Of a stretch of DNA of 64,000 nt, positions 18,410 to 30,755 are shown in pieces. The stretch is from the NCBI GenBank assembly GCA_027579435.1, contig JANBPK010000027.1, positions 1 to 64,000 on the forward strand. The letters are read 5' to 3'. A program made the translations under genes and the position numbers. This DNA is from Candolleomyces eurysporus (lineage: Eukaryota; Basidiomycota; Agaricomycetes; Agaricales; Psathyrellaceae). Every line of letters begins with the position of its first letter. Position 1 is the stretch's first letter. The notes beneath the pieces were generated by a model. That model saw nothing but the letters and a program-made list of their open reading frames with translations, searched no databases and was not told the origin of the DNA.

Positions 18410-21400
18410 ACTGTAACGGAAACGGCGGCTGACTAATACCACAGCCACTGCAAAAAGTGCGAAATCGTCGCGTCGCGCCCATTAACGATCGAAATGTGGT
18501 TGGTAGCGCCAGCCTTGAACGTAAATGCAACCGTATGATGAAGTATTAAGGGTGCTAAATTACACATAGTCATCGTTATGATCTGACTCATAATGTAACT
18601 CATCTTGTAAGGTATCGGTACTAGTACTATTAGTAGTATCTGGTTGAGGGGAAGGAACTTGAAGGCTATGACCGCATTCAAGGTATCGCGCAGCTGCTTT
18701 CTGCAGCTCCATAATGCGAGTTGTGTTGTTTTTCATATGAGACTTCAAAGGAATGACTGTAGGGAGCCCGAGTTGCTTCTCGGCATCGTGATGGTAATCA
18801 AGCTGTCGATTCAATTCATCGGCCTTGAGGCGATCGATTAGGTGAGCTTCCAGAACAAGGTTCTTCGACATTTGCGTAATGGCGTCCTCTTTGGATTTAA
18901 GACGGTCGACACGTGCATTTTCTTTCCTCCGATTCTCCTCTGCCTTCTTCCGATTTGCCAGAGTCTGCTCCTCCCTGAGCTCTGCGGCAACCCCACTCTC
19001 ATCCAATGCCCTCGCTTCCTTTCTCAGGTAAACTTCATCACTCTCCTCCGTCAAAACCGCCCGAATAAAGTCTTCTGTATTGTTCTGTGACGCTTTGAAG
19101 CTGGAGTTGAATTTATGGAGTGTTTCCGCTGCGCGACGCCGCTGTGCCAGCCTCCAGCTCCCTAGTGCCCCCTCGTTGATGTCATTCGTCGACGCAAAGA
19201 AGTATTTGGCCCGTTCTTCTGGACTCATCCTTGAAATCTCCCCACCTGGCTTGAATTCATCCGAGAAGTTTTCGACGAAGGCTGTGCGTGCGCCTCTGAC
19301 GAAAGCTTTAACGGCGTCATCGAGATTCGAAAGGTCCTTGGCCAGTGTACGAACGGCATCAAGGACTTTCAGGCTCCACGCATCCCACTCCTCTCCAGAG
19401 AGTGACGCTTCAGAGTGCGGCTGGCCTTCAGTTGTCCAAATCGTCGGGTTGTCTTCTATTTTGGTGAGAAAATCAACCTTTCTCTTGAAGAATGGCTCGA
19501 GATCAAGAATGTTTTGCTTTTGTCTGACCATCGCCATGAAAGGTCGTGAAACTGCGATGGAATAGAGTGCGAGTGTGCACATTTCGACGAGGGTTGGCTT
19601 GTCCTCAAGAGACAGGGCGAAATTCTTCTCGATGTTGGTGTATCCTATTTTATCTTTCGTCTCGCGTACTGACCACATGAATTCAATAAAATAGGTCCGA
19701 TAAACAATGATGGTCGCACTTGCTTCGCCATGGGAGCCGTAACGAGTATTGCTGACGTCGGGGAATGGAATGTGAACACCAACGTTGGTCTCCATCCAGT
19801 AGTTGTATGTATCTTGTTGGCCCTTCTTCTTGTCTTTGTTCCGACAGATCATCCCTCCTAGTGTTGTTGCATGGCTTGCTCCTCACTTGGAGACCTCCTC
19901 CGCCTGCCTTTCCACTGCTGATGGCTCGCTGCCTGCCACTCGCTTTTCGAGGATAGCAGCATTATCCCGGTTTGCAAGCAAAATAGGCCGAGTGAGTCCC
20001 TTCTCCACCCACATGCTCTGCATTGCTCGATCCCCCCATTTGACACAGTTTAGGTCCTTATGCATGCAACAGCCTGTTCAGATGAAGCGAAGCATCCTCT
20101 CCTGCTCGTCTTCTGGGAGGTTCTTGAAAACCTGCTTTCCAACCTCCTCAACTATCTCGACATCCGCCTCAGCCTTCTCATCCTCTGTCAGGCTATTCCA
20201 TGCTGCCTGGCCTCCACGCAGCTCGATTTGCTTCAATTTCATTGGAGCAAGAAGAGCCAGTAAGCGGTAGATGTCCATCCGAAGCAGGGCCTCCTCTCCC
20301 ATTCGACGAAATATCACCCTCCTTCGCCACGCCCTCAGGAGCTCGTGGCCTTTCTTCTGGTCAGCAGCATGATTGCCGCTGGTGCCTATGAGCCGTACAT
20401 GAAGTCGTTGGGGTTGAATGTAAGCCCTTCCTGCTTTGCAAGAGGTGAAGAATTGAAAATGTCTGCGATTTCTTCAAGCCGCCGGTGCAGGCCATTGATT
20501 TGGGTTTCACTAGTATGATTGACCAAGGTCCCAACTCCAAAGCTGCGCATTTTCCAGGCGGGTTTGGAGCCTGGCTTTGTGTAGTCAATGACCTCGAGAG
20601 CAATTGTCCTTGCTTCGTACTCGATGTGCTTGTGTGATGTCGAGTCTGAACTAAAGACAAGCTCTATGAAGAATGTAAGTGTCATCCCAATTTTGAGGTC
20701 TGCAATGCACTCACTGCTTGCTTGAGCCATTTCGTATCCCAGCTGGATGTCTGCCGCAATCCCAATCTCTAAGATTGCTCTTTGAACGGTACGCCTATCC
20801 ATTCTCTGATCAACCTCTACCCTGAACACTTTTGCAATCTCCTGCAGAGCCTGACCAACATTTTTCTCTGCCGTTCCTGACCGAACCAGATAGCGGGCAA
20901 GCTCACGTGCTTCACGAGTGTATACACCTTTGTTCATTAGATGGTAAAGGTGAGGCCTTCTTTGAGAAATGACTCAGATGTGTTTTCTGAGAGATTCTTT
21001 GGCCTTTTCAGCCCGCTTCTTGAAGATGGTGCGGTCTTGAACAACACGTTTCCATGCCTCGTGAAGATTGTTGATTTTTTCTTGGAGTGTGCAGAGTAAG
21101 TGGCTGGTGTCGTTCTGGAGATTCTTGAGACTCATATCCTTTGCTTCTAGAGCCTGTTGTGCGCAACGCTTGCCTGCCTTCACCTCCTTGAGCCTCCCCT
21201 TCAATCGCTGCCTTGATTTCTGAAGTTGAATAGTTTTCCTTCTTTCGTCCCAGTACTTCTTCTTGTACTCATCCCTCTCCTTCCGGTACTCCTCCACTCT
21301 CTCCTCTAAACACTCTTCCCTATCCTCATCCAGCATTCCATGCCTGGTTTTGACCTTTCGGCGCGCTTCATGTGCAGCCTCAAGAGCTCGTTTATTAGCT

Positions 21401-21575
21401 TCTTTCTGGAGTTTTGTTGGCTTTTTACGCTTTTTTTTGAGGTCCTTTCCCATTGGAAAAATTAATGATGCATATTAGAGTTGAAAAAGAACAAACGAGT
21501 GTGAGGTAGCCGCAGCTAGGGGTAGGTATCTCGCTGATACGAGGGTGCGCAACGCGCTTTGCGCGACTTACGTAA
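18410..21575 (-). mobile_element. DNA transposon of an unnamed family, nested in Plavaka
   Basis: 3.17 kb inserted between the two Plavaka halves. Its ends are a short imperfect inverted repeat (left CACTGTAACGGAA, right end read inward TAGTGTTACGTAA), and near the right end lies a hairpin-prone GCGCAACGCGCTTTGCGC. AAT or a similar triplet may be the target duplication, but this is weak. It holds one long minus-strand coding region (18560-21453). GC content is clearly higher than in the surrounding Plavaka, so it is younger. I recall similar proteins in many Agaricomycete genomes as uncharacterised and cannot give a published superfamily name. Confidence 0.6.
18560..21453 (-). pseudogene. Transposase-like protein of the nested element, about 960 codons, three TGA stops and one frameshift
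   Basis: Starts MGKDLKKKRKKPTKLQ (21453) with a basic, strongly coiled-coil N-terminus of about 150 residues. After TGA 20974 it goes on in frame (ELARYLVRSG, MDRRTVQRAILEIG, SSDSTSHKHIEYEARTIAL, SSETQINGLHRRL, FNSSPLAKQ). One frameshift near 20390 leads to GTSGNHAADQKKGHELL. After TGA 20078: TGCCMHKDLNCVKWGD, RPILLANRDNAAIL. After TGA 19883: KDKKKGQQDTY, IPFPDVSNTRYGSHGEA, ASTNDINEGALGSWR, then a charged tail to a TAA. The conserved Asp (SSDSTS), a His-Ala-Ala-Asp-Gln-Lys block and the Glu of NEGALG could form an RNase H-like active site; that is inference. The three TGAs replace Arg or Trp in remembered relatives. Confidence 0.65.
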
Positions 21576-23552
21576 CACTAAATGAGTGTGTTCGGGGCAC
21601 TTTTGGTCAAAACCAAATTCCACGCGACAGAATGCTTACCTTCATCTCAAACTTTGCACATAGCTATGTTTTTTGAATACCTTGGGTTTGGGCCAGTTGA
21701 TTTCAAGATACTCTTCCCGCAAGTATCATTTTTATCTAATAGCTCCTGCAGCGGCGCGCTTCTGCGAATTCAGATTGGCGTGATCCTGAAACAATGATAT
21801 TTGGACCACATTTTTGCTTCTTTGAGTGAGGTTACTACATAAAAGTTGGATATAGATTGATTTGCAGAAATCAGGACATCTGGAAAGGTAAGTACAAACA
21901 TATACAAACCCATCAAATTTCGCAGGAATTGCGCCTCTCCACTTTCTGAATTAAGACCTCTGCGAATTCACATGTTCAACAACCTGATGGACCATCCAGG
22001 TCCTTGTTCATTCCAGTGCATCTACAAAACAGTGAGCTTGAGGGATTTGAATGTAAAAGAAAAACACATTTTGAACACCATTCTTGCTCAATCTCTGCCA
22101 GAGCAAATTGCTCAGGATAATCAGCGATATAAGCTGCCAACTTATATATGACCCAACAAAAGTGACCATCCAGACAGCATTGGACTACAGGTGTTATCAT
22201 ACTATTTTGAAGAGGCTAAGGAATGCATGAGATTGATGTATAATAGAGCTCTCGCTTGAATTTGCAAAATGCAGTATTATTGTCATACTTCTAATCATCT
22301 GCAAACAAGACCTGGTCAGTAATGCCTGGTGCAAGCCATGGTTCTTCACCCACTCTTTGGTATAACAAGGAAGCTGATAGGAACAACAGTGTTATGATGA
22401 GCTCGCCAGGCAGTGTTGTGGATGTTGCTGATTGAAAGATAGAGGGGATGATATTCAACATAACCTGTTGTTACAGATAAAGTTGTCTTATCACTGCTCA
22501 GAATGACTGGACATAACATACATTCCTTTCAAGTATGATCTTCATTATAGATGCAATCTTAAAGATCAGNAAAAAAGTTAGACAGTGAAGAATTGAATGA
22601 CATGAGTCGAGAGATGTACACTGTGTCTCCAGGAAAAATTGCCTGACATCAAATCACTCCACCACTGCTGCCCTCTTTCATCAACCTCCACAAATGGTGC
22701 ATAGTCAAACTGGCTGTCAAAGTCCGGGTTGTCAAGCATATTGCTGATGACCTGGGCAGGATCTCAATACCAGACTTCATATGATGCTGTCTTTCAAGGG
22801 GTGTCAGCAGGATGCATGTTGTCGTTGGCAAAATTCATCGAGAACAACTGCTATGGGGCATCACCAAACTCAATTGCATTGATGGCATTATACATCTGAG
22901 CATATGAGTTGAACAGCGCCAAATCATCATGTTTTGCCTTGTCAAGAGCCCATATTTCAAGCAAATAATCGATCTTCTCTTCTTCACAAAAGAGGAAATC
23001 TGCCAGACAAAATCTGCTTTCACCATCAAATGGATATCACAGGTCATCATTGTCTTCTAGGCATGCAGCAGGAGGGGAGCCAGGAGAAAGAGGGTTTCTG
23101 TGTTCATCAGTGGGAATATCTGAATAATGTAGTCAATGAATGCCCACAAATTTCCAAAGAATCTACCAAGACTTACCAATTAGTTGAAGGTGATAATTTT
23201 GCTGACTGTGATGATTTGACTCTGAGGTAGGGGATAGCTGGAATGGAGGGTTTGGTCTAAGGGAAGATGGCTGATATAGAGGCTTGTTGAGTGTAAAATC
23301 ATTTGAGTTGACCATTGCAGGAGGAAATGGAGAGGGAGGACTAGATAGGGGCAATGATGGTGCCAGACTCGGAGGCTTGACAATGAGGTTGAGATTTTGG
23401 TGGTAGGTGTGGACATGGTTGGTCAACCCACCACGATCCTTGAATCTGTTACTGCAGCCTTGTTTAGCAAATAAGCAAGGGAATTTGGTGGACATGTCAA
23501 AAGCGGTGAGACAAGGCAGAAAGACAGGACCTGGAATGGCGTAACTGAGCAA
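21576..23552 (-). pseudogene. Plavaka-type transposase, N-terminal half
   Basis: On the minus strand 23492-23400 encodes a C2H2-like zinc finger (FPCLFAKQGC, then LTNHVHTYH), the usual N-terminus of Plavaka proteins. Then follow a Pro/Ser-rich stretch, DFLFCEEEKIDYLLEIWAL-like sequence near 22950-23010, YEVWY and NPDFDSQFDYAPF near 22690-22790, and DGHFCWVIYK with YIADYPEQ near 22100-22170. Stops and shifts are numerous and base composition is AT-rich. The protein resumes at 18409 after the nested transposon. 21576-21975 holds no recognisable codons. Confidence 0.75.
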
Positions 23553-25080
23553 GACTCAAAAGGTTGTGATTGGAACACTGTGGTCATGCACGAAAAAAAA
23601 TTTATGTGTAAGCTTTGATCTTACACAGCTCTCAGACCTTCTGCCAATCTATGTACATGCTCATGGCTTTGCAAAGGCGGTCTTTCAGATTGGCGGTGCT
23701 CAATCGTCCACTTACTAAGATGTTGGCTGGGATCAGCAACTGATGCATGCCCAAAAAAGTGAAAGCAGCCAAAGAGGCAGCTACAGCTGCTGCTGAGGAA
23801 GCACAAGCCAAAGCTCATACAAAGCATCAAATTCAAAAGTGCATTGGCCAGTTGGAAGATAAACTACATCAAGAGAACACTTGCAGGAAAAAGACTGCAG
23901 CACAACCAGACCTGCACCATCAGGTAATTCATCCCTCATCTTCATGATTGTTGCTGATAATGGAGAGGATCAAGGCTCAACACCACTTGACACTCAAGCA
24001 AAAAAGACCAAACTGAATGTCATTATCAGGGTGGTAAGTCAACAACCTACAAAGCTTTTGCTGCAAGATAAACTCATTAATTTGTTGCATCCAGCCATCA
24101 AATGTTGGTGGCAAACCCAATGTTACCCCACCTGTTGATGACTTGGAAGCCTATGATGCTTCAGTCTGCTGGTGTCTAACAAAATGTTCAAACCAGACAC
24201 CATGGGGTTGGGTAATTCAAAGGAAAGAAATGCTCATGGTGACAGTGAGGGCTTTTCTTTTCCCTAGATGATGCTGTGCCCACCAATGACCACACTATCT
24301 CTTCAGACCTTGAGCACAATGACGATGCAAGCACATCTAGCATACCCAACCGTGGCCTCGGTGGATTCCCAGTCAAATGAGGAGTTAACGCCAGCAGCTT
24401 TGAGACTGCCCAGTCAAGCAGAGCAGTATATTGAAGAAGATGACTATGACTGTGAGGACAATGGCAACTATGAAAAGGATGAGGAGGGTGCCAGTGACAA
24501 TAAGGATGAAGAAGCTGTCACTAGTGGCAAGCATGCCCATCAGTGCTCAGATCCAAAATTAAAGGTTTGTACATTATCCTATTCCAGAACAAAGCCATTA
24601 CTCAACCACACATATACGTAGTCCAAACCAAAGAAGAAGGCTGAGAAAGGCTTTGAGTTTAGAGCAGAGGTGAATGCTCAACATTTAATAGTTGCTGCAT
24701 CAGCTGTCACCAAACCCAACAACTTAAAACGCAAGACTGCTAATGACGTCTTTGAAAGCTCAAAAGGTTCAGAAAAGAACAAGTAAATTCATCTATCAAA
24801 CTCACCAATGTGGTTGTGTCTCAAACTACTGTATACTTAGAGCAGAACCCAAGTGNAAAAAAAAGTAAAGGAACCCAGTGGTCTCTTCAAGAATTTTCAG
24901 GCTAGCAAAAGCCAAACATTCACATTGCAGTTTCAGTCCGAAGATCCTACCAAGGGCAAGTTGGATGAATATAATAGAGGTGCCTTTGACGAGGATGAGG
25001 ACAAGAGCACCTTGAAGCTCGCTTGGGCCAGCAAAACCACCAAATTGTTGACTTGTGGGAGCAATGTATGTCTTCACCAT
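23553..25080 (+). pseudogene. Remnant of an acidic, lysine-rich element protein
   Basis: Plus-strand pieces in order: a basic alanine-rich start at 23747 (MPKKVKAAKEAATAAAEEAQ), an acidic tract at 24430-24530 (YIEEDDYDCEDNGNYEKDEE), and KKVKEPSGLFKNF with DEYNRGAFDEDEDKSTLKL at 24860-25010. Such N-termini occur on several mushroom transposon proteins. Intron-like gaps and stops separate the pieces. It is cut at 25081 by an LTR. No catalytic domain is visible, so the family stays open. Confidence 0.4.
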
Positions 25081-26635
25081 TGATACGACTGTGTTTGNTT
25101 TTTTTTGTGAATAAATACCTGTTTATTGAATAAATCATTCACAATTCAATTAACAATTGTGTTTGTACAATCCCTATGCTACAAAATCACTCCAGTATTA
25201 AGATAACTTGTATGGTGCAAAAGATAATGAAAAAGTGCACTACTTTTGAGTTTATGAGAGTTAGAGTTTACTTGAGGACTGCCAACTTAGAGGTGCACCT
25301 GCCATATATTCAAGATTAGGGTTTAGTAAGTTAGCTGGTTGGTGCCACTTCAGATCAAATGGCCTATCCTGCAGCTGAACAACTCAGTTTCATTACTAGG
25401 CAATAGAGATGGTTTTCTAGGCACTAAAGATATCTAACTTCTTGTACAGATTCACATTAATCAAGTATATTCAGTGCTAGAGTAGTGGGACGAGTCTCTA
25501 AATATACAAAGAGATGTGCAGCAAGGTTTTGGCACATCAAACGGCATAATGGCTGGTGCGGCACAAAAAAGGAGCTCAAAGTACTCTGAAAGGAAGGTTA
25601 TTCATGGAAAGAGATAACCCAGAAAGTGGTCACAAAGGATTTTCCAAGATAACTGTATTCAATTGATGGAGGTCCAACTCCTCCTCATGCAGCTCAAGCA
25701 AAGGCACACCAAGGTGGTGGTTGGTATAACCACAGACCAACCACCTTCAATCAACTTTGGCATCTTGTTTGGCGTACCAGAAAAGGCAAAAAAAATCTAC
25801 TTAATAATCATGGTGTGAGCGCAAGAGTGGCGCGGTGGCATCTTGGCATATCCAATACTTTTTTTTTATCTTTTTATCTCTCTCTTTAGCTGGGGCCTGG
25901 ACTCTTTTTATCTATAAATCTTGTGTACACTTATTTACCAAGCTCTGGTGATTGTGCGGCTTCAGATAGTATATATATGACAGACTCTCATAGTATAGTT
26001 TTCCAGAAAGAATTACTACTGTTTTATTTGTGTTAATTTGCATATGCAATTAATTAGTTTTGTGACTTTTATCTTGCACAGTGTGACATTAAATTAAAAA
26101 AAGATCAAAGCTATAAAGATACAACCTTATTGATTAACTGCACGACAATTGAGTTTCCTCAATTATTTGGAATAAATGTGACACTGTGGTTTTTTATGCA
26201 TTTGTTTAATGAGCATAATCTATAAGTAAATCAAGTGCAAGGAATGCATTTATTTACAGTTTGTGTTTAATGTGCCTGTATTAAACACATATTGAGCAAG
26301 GTTTTAATGATGGCAGAAGAAGGCCAGACACATGCAATTGCAAATTTAAATTTGTTTAGCTTGAACATTTTTATTGCAAATTGTAAACAAAGTCAACCTT
26401 TGCATTTGGTTTACTGAAAATGNTGCTCTTTAAACAAACACATCAAAAACCACAGTGTAAATAAGAAAGAATTTGCCTAATTCTTAATACTCTACATTAC
26501 CCCCATACTCGCACCTCTGATTTTGGTGCAGCATAACTACAAAAGGTTTATACATACTATTTATTTTGCATGGCTCAACTTTGAGTTGGTGTTAGGTGTA
26601 GGATTGTGTGCGTATTAGTTGTCTTGCTGTTCTTG
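25081..26635 (-). repeat. LTR family L3, copy 1, decayed, containing MITE copy 2
   Basis: The left edge TGATACGACTGTG matches the other L3 copies at 52932 and 63800. Scattered matches to the 52.9-54.2 kb copy continue, and after the MITE the sequence CTTAATACTC…ACCCCCATACTCGCACC matches the end region of copy 2. The right edge is uncertain. AT-rich and CpG-poor, with no coding frame. Confidence 0.5.
26182..26457. mobile_element. MITE copy 2
   Basis: 276 bp, ends CACTGTGGTTTTTTATGC and CACTGTGGTTTTTGATGTG (read inward), clearly the same element as 10081-10352 in reverse orientation. Flanks are TGA on the left and TAA on the right, consistent with a TAA duplication with one change. One N inside. 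Confidence 0.72.
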
Positions 26636-26799
26636 ATTTTTTTTCACTGTGNTTTTTTATAATATTGTGGTCCTCACTTATGCACACCCTAGCCAGCAAT
26701 AACTGTCTGTATTGTGGAACCTGCTGCTGGCTCTCTCACCTTTTCCATCTTGTGTCACAGGCTCNAAAAAAAATCAATGCAAAAAATTTAACTTACTGT
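26636..26799. other. AT-rich stretch, no gene seen
   Basis: Short region with two Ns beside homopolymers between the L3 copy and the Gypsy-2 LTR. Confidence 0.3.
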
Positions 26800-28153
26800 T
26801 GATATGCCGTCCGCATAGACACCCTCTAAAATTCATGGATCTATTTGTAAAGTTTGCAAACCAACGTAGATAATTAAAGAGATCTTTTGAAGGAAGAAAA
26901 ATATAAAAGTTGGAGTTATTTCTGACTGTTAACTAAACAGACATCCTAGAGAACAAAAAAATGTTGAGTAAGACGGTTCTCCAACAACATTTTAAGTTTT
27001 CAAAGGTCTTGCAAACATATCTGAAATGCAGTCATACTATTCAAAGTCTAACTAGCATGCCTGACTTGGCAAAGTATGATGCTAAGGAGAGTTGTGCACA
27101 TTACAAGGGAATTTGCCCTGACACTTGCTAAGCAAAAGACTTCCCAAAGCAGCCGGTGGCTTTAAGAATTGATGAGCAATCCGCTAAGTCAATAAGCATT
27201 GATATAACCTGAATTTGAAGAAATGGAAGCAGTGAGCAATGTCAGACAGCTAATTCAAAGTTCGTAAACCTGCTTGGAGAACCAGAAAGCACAACTAAAG
27301 CTTATGTAATCATTTACCCAAAGCTTGGTCAGCCTGTCTACAGCCAAAAGAAAGAAAGAGTCAGCAGAGTAGTGAAGCAGTGTGGCTTGGTGAAGCCAAG
27401 CACCCAAAACTCAGATCAATTCGTCAGATTGGGTTTGTGAACAGAAAAGCGCACTCTCCAGGAGCAATACTTTGGTGAATATCCACACAGACTCAACAAC
27501 AGCTGCGTCCAGAACAGGTTCGCAAAGAGCCTGGACTGCATTCTAAAGTTTGAGACTCAATTCTTGGCCTTTGATACCTTCATGTGATTGTGTTTCTTAT
27601 CTCTCTCTGTCTCCGTCATTTGTTTATTTCTTTGTCTGTTTGCCAAACTATAATTATATATATATACACTTCTGTTTTATTTATTATAGCATTAGCAGGT
27701 AGCTAGCATTTGTATTTTGCGTCAAAACCATGTTTCCAAGAATCTACAAGAGCCATCTGGTATCTAAAAAAAAAGTGTTTAAGTTTGCAAAGTCAATCAG
27801 AGTCGTGTCATTTGCATTTTATTGAATCGTTTTTGTGTTAAAGTTGCTCAAAGCTATGTCCTTTGTTTGAAAAATTATCGGTTGTATCTTGAACCTTACC
27901 ATGTGTTAGTGAAGTCACTTTGTGAAGCATTTCTATTGTTGCTGGTTGAGCCTTAGCTCCCCCTCAAACTTGCGATTGTACAAGAAGAGTTCTAGAAGTC
28001 TCCGTCGACTAGACTAAGAGCTTTTACCTATACTCCCTTGCCTGTCTTTATTTTCACAAAAGTATTTGGTGTTGTGTTGTTGTAGTTGTGTGTGTGTGCT
28101 TGAGTTCTATAGTTTTATTGATTAGAGAGCCCTAGTTTGCTACCTGCACATCA
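26800..28153 (+). repeat. 5' LTR of Gypsy-2, copy D
   Basis: 1354 bp, begins TGATATGCCGTCC and ends ACCTGCACATCA. The following ATTGGAGCTCACTG may hold the primer-binding site (a TGG start). It contains a pyrimidine-rich TCTCTCTGTCTCC tract near 27600 and a GTGTGTGTG tract near 28090. Confidence 0.8.
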
Positions 28154-28704
28154 TTTATTGGAGCTCACTGCAAAGGGGAGTCTTAAAAGATCAATTGACT
28201 TTGGTTTTATTGCTTCATACAATTTGCCTTTGTGCCACCCAGTCTTTATAAGACTATTATTTAGTTTGTGAAGTGCAAAAAGTCATCATTCCACCTCTCA
28301 AAGCAAGTGATCTTGTAAAGAAACAGAAAAGAAAGCATCAAGAAGAAGCTATCACTTCAGATCATTGTTCTGATTCTCTAAAAGTTGATCACATTACTTT
28401 GAGGACTCAAGGAAGAAATACAGCTAATTTCTGAAGGGCAGAACTATCACCTGGCATCCCCATTGTGTACCCTAGAGACATTCATTCTATTAAGCATGCA
28501 CTTAAAAAGAGACAGCAGAACGCGCCCTACAAAGCTTAGATAACCTATCAACTTCACTAGACGAAATCAAAAAAGATTGCACACAATCTGACCTCAAGTA
28601 TCCAATCAGTAGATCAAGAGAGAACAAGCCAAGAGACCACAAACTCTCAGCCCCACAGAAACAAAAAAACTAGAACTTTGCCAAGACCAGTTTGATTCGA
28701 AGAA
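28154..28704 (+). other. Gypsy-2 leader
   Basis: Between LTR and gag start; only short interrupted frames, no independent gene seen. Confidence 0.5.
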
Positions 28705-29416
28705 ATGGCTGATGTTTTAAACCCTGAGATTAGAGAGGGAGAGGGACTTGAAGGTATGCCAACAAGCAAACAATTCCCTCCTAACTATGCCTTGAACCGT
28801 CTGCACTACAAGAAGTCGTGAATCTTGGATTACATTCAAGAATGTGAGAAAGTAATGGCACAGAATAAAGTAAAAACAGATCAGATCAAGAAGAAGATTT
28901 TGTGCTACTACCTTATCTATACAGAAAGACAGGTCTGGATGCAGATGGACAAGTACAAAGCTGGGACTTATAATCAGTCCAAAACCCAAGTTCTAGGGTT
29001 CCATCCTGAAGTCTTGAGGCAAGCCAGGAGTGACTTTTTGCACCTAAGGATTGTTTGTGTCTTTTATGTAGACACCAAGCGAAAAACACTATGATACATT
29101 GATTGAGTTTCATCTAAAACTCAAGCATGAGGCTGGAAAGTTAGAGAATACAATCATGAGCAATCATGAGTTGGCTGAGCTATATCTAGGCACTCTTGAC
29201 AAAGACTTTTGTCATCAAATTTTTAAAGCTTTAGCCCTTGAGAATAGGAACAATAAAGAAAAAGACTTAGTTTGTGGAGCGGAACCCTTGAAGTGGGAAA
29301 AGTATCTAGAGAAGGCAGAGCACCTTGTGAATGTGAGGAAGCAGTTTTCCAATGGATTTAATTTTGAGAGACAACTTGGAAGTATCTTGCCCAAACCGTT
29401 TTTCTTTGCAAACTGA
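28705..29416 (+). pseudogene. Gag of Gypsy-2
   Basis: Starts MADVLNPEIREGEGLEGMP, is interrupted by TGA at 28819, continues as ILDYIQECEKVMAQNK and, after another break near 29093, as IEFHLKLKHEAGKLE, LYLGTLDKDFCHQIFKALAL and KYLEKAEHLVNVRKQF. The helical, charged character and the place between LTR and zinc knuckle identify it as gag. It could not yield a full protein as written. Confidence 0.7.
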
Positions 29417-29699
29417 GCCTCAGTTCCAGAGATTCTTTCAAGGCTTTCAGTTCCTAAAGAAAGTACACCTGTTGTAAAAAAGGAACTAAATGAGGATTAT
29501 TTGCTGCAGTATTCCATTCAATGTTAAACAAGAAATTCAACAAGTATGATTACAAGAATGAGTGTTTCTTTGATGAAATAAGAAACACCAAGGACAAGAT
29601 GGATATCATGTTGAGGAATCTGCATAACTTCTCACTAAATCAGCAGAATCATCCTTAGTGACCTCCACCGCCTATGATGAACCAAAGTTCTTAAACTCT

Positions 29700-29967
29700 G
29701 ATCTGCTACTATTGCAATCAATCAGATCATTATATGAATAACTGTTTGGCTTGCAATGCCTATTTGCAAGCCAGCAAAATTCAAATTAGGCCAGACAGAG
29801 TCTTTGTTTTAAACAAAAGGTGTCTCACTCAGAATGAAAAAGAAAGTATGCACGAATATGTGGACAAGTATGTGGCAGAAGTGGCACAAGGCATATATGA
29901 TGATGATGAGTATTTCAGGCAGCAGTTCAGCTATAACTATGGTCCAGAATTGAAATTGGTAACTTAA
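29700..29967 (+). pseudogene. Zinc knuckle region of Gypsy-2 gag
   Basis: CYYCNQSDHYMNNC (29704-29745) is a C-x2-C-x4-H-x4-C nucleocapsid knuckle, followed by a charged stretch (NEKESMHEYVDKYVAEVAQG). About 280 bp of interrupted sequence separates it from the previous gag block. Confidence 0.72.
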
Positions 29968-30755
29968 GAAGAGTTCCGACAGTTGCAGGCTGCCATTGAA
30001 AGCCTCGCAAGCAAGCCATCATCTTTGTGAACCCTTTTGCTGCCTCAGACGCAACAATTTGTCTAGAACCAAGAGCCAGAGCACAACTCTGGGTTAAATT
30101 AAATTCGTTGCAAACAAAAACACATGAACAAGGTTATGTCTCATGTTGGTGGAGACTTTGGATGATCTCAAGAGAAGGAGTCAGTTTGTAACTACACAAA
30201 CCACTCCTGGCTCTTTCAAGAAGGATTTTTAAGAGGACTGAGGAAGGATACCTTTGCTGCATGAAAAACCCCGGTTGGTCATAGTAAGCAGGTTCCAGAG
30301 GCCACTCAAAAAAAACCCAACCCTGTAACTATNAAAAAGTGAATCTGAAAAAGAGATTGTCGAGAAGCAACAGAAAAAAGAGTCGTATAAGAGAGACAAT
30401 CAAAAAGTCTGTAAAGGAGTTTGTTTCAGAGAGCCAGTAGTGGAGCAGCCCAGGAAGAAGTTACTCAAAAGACCCTTTGTCATAGTGCTGCTGTTCAGAA
30501 CAAAACCACTCGCTCCTTTTGGAGAACAGCTTTGCGAAGTGGCCAGGACCACTAGGCTAACTTTAAGTCCTCTTCCTGTACTCAAGAAAAACCATTCATA
30601 TAAAAATCATGCACCTATCAAAGATAAAGAAACATTGAGGAGAATCATAGAAGAGCTGATCAATACCAAGTTCACTACAAGCTTAAAAAATCTATCTAGC
30701 CAGTATTTTTGCTTCTGCTTGGGAGTACCTAAAGAAGTTAATCACATATAGGAAA

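Noticed and set aside
19080..19565. 161-codon plus-strand frame
   Set aside because: Shadow of the transposase-like protein 18560-21453, which shows conserved blocks on the minus strand.
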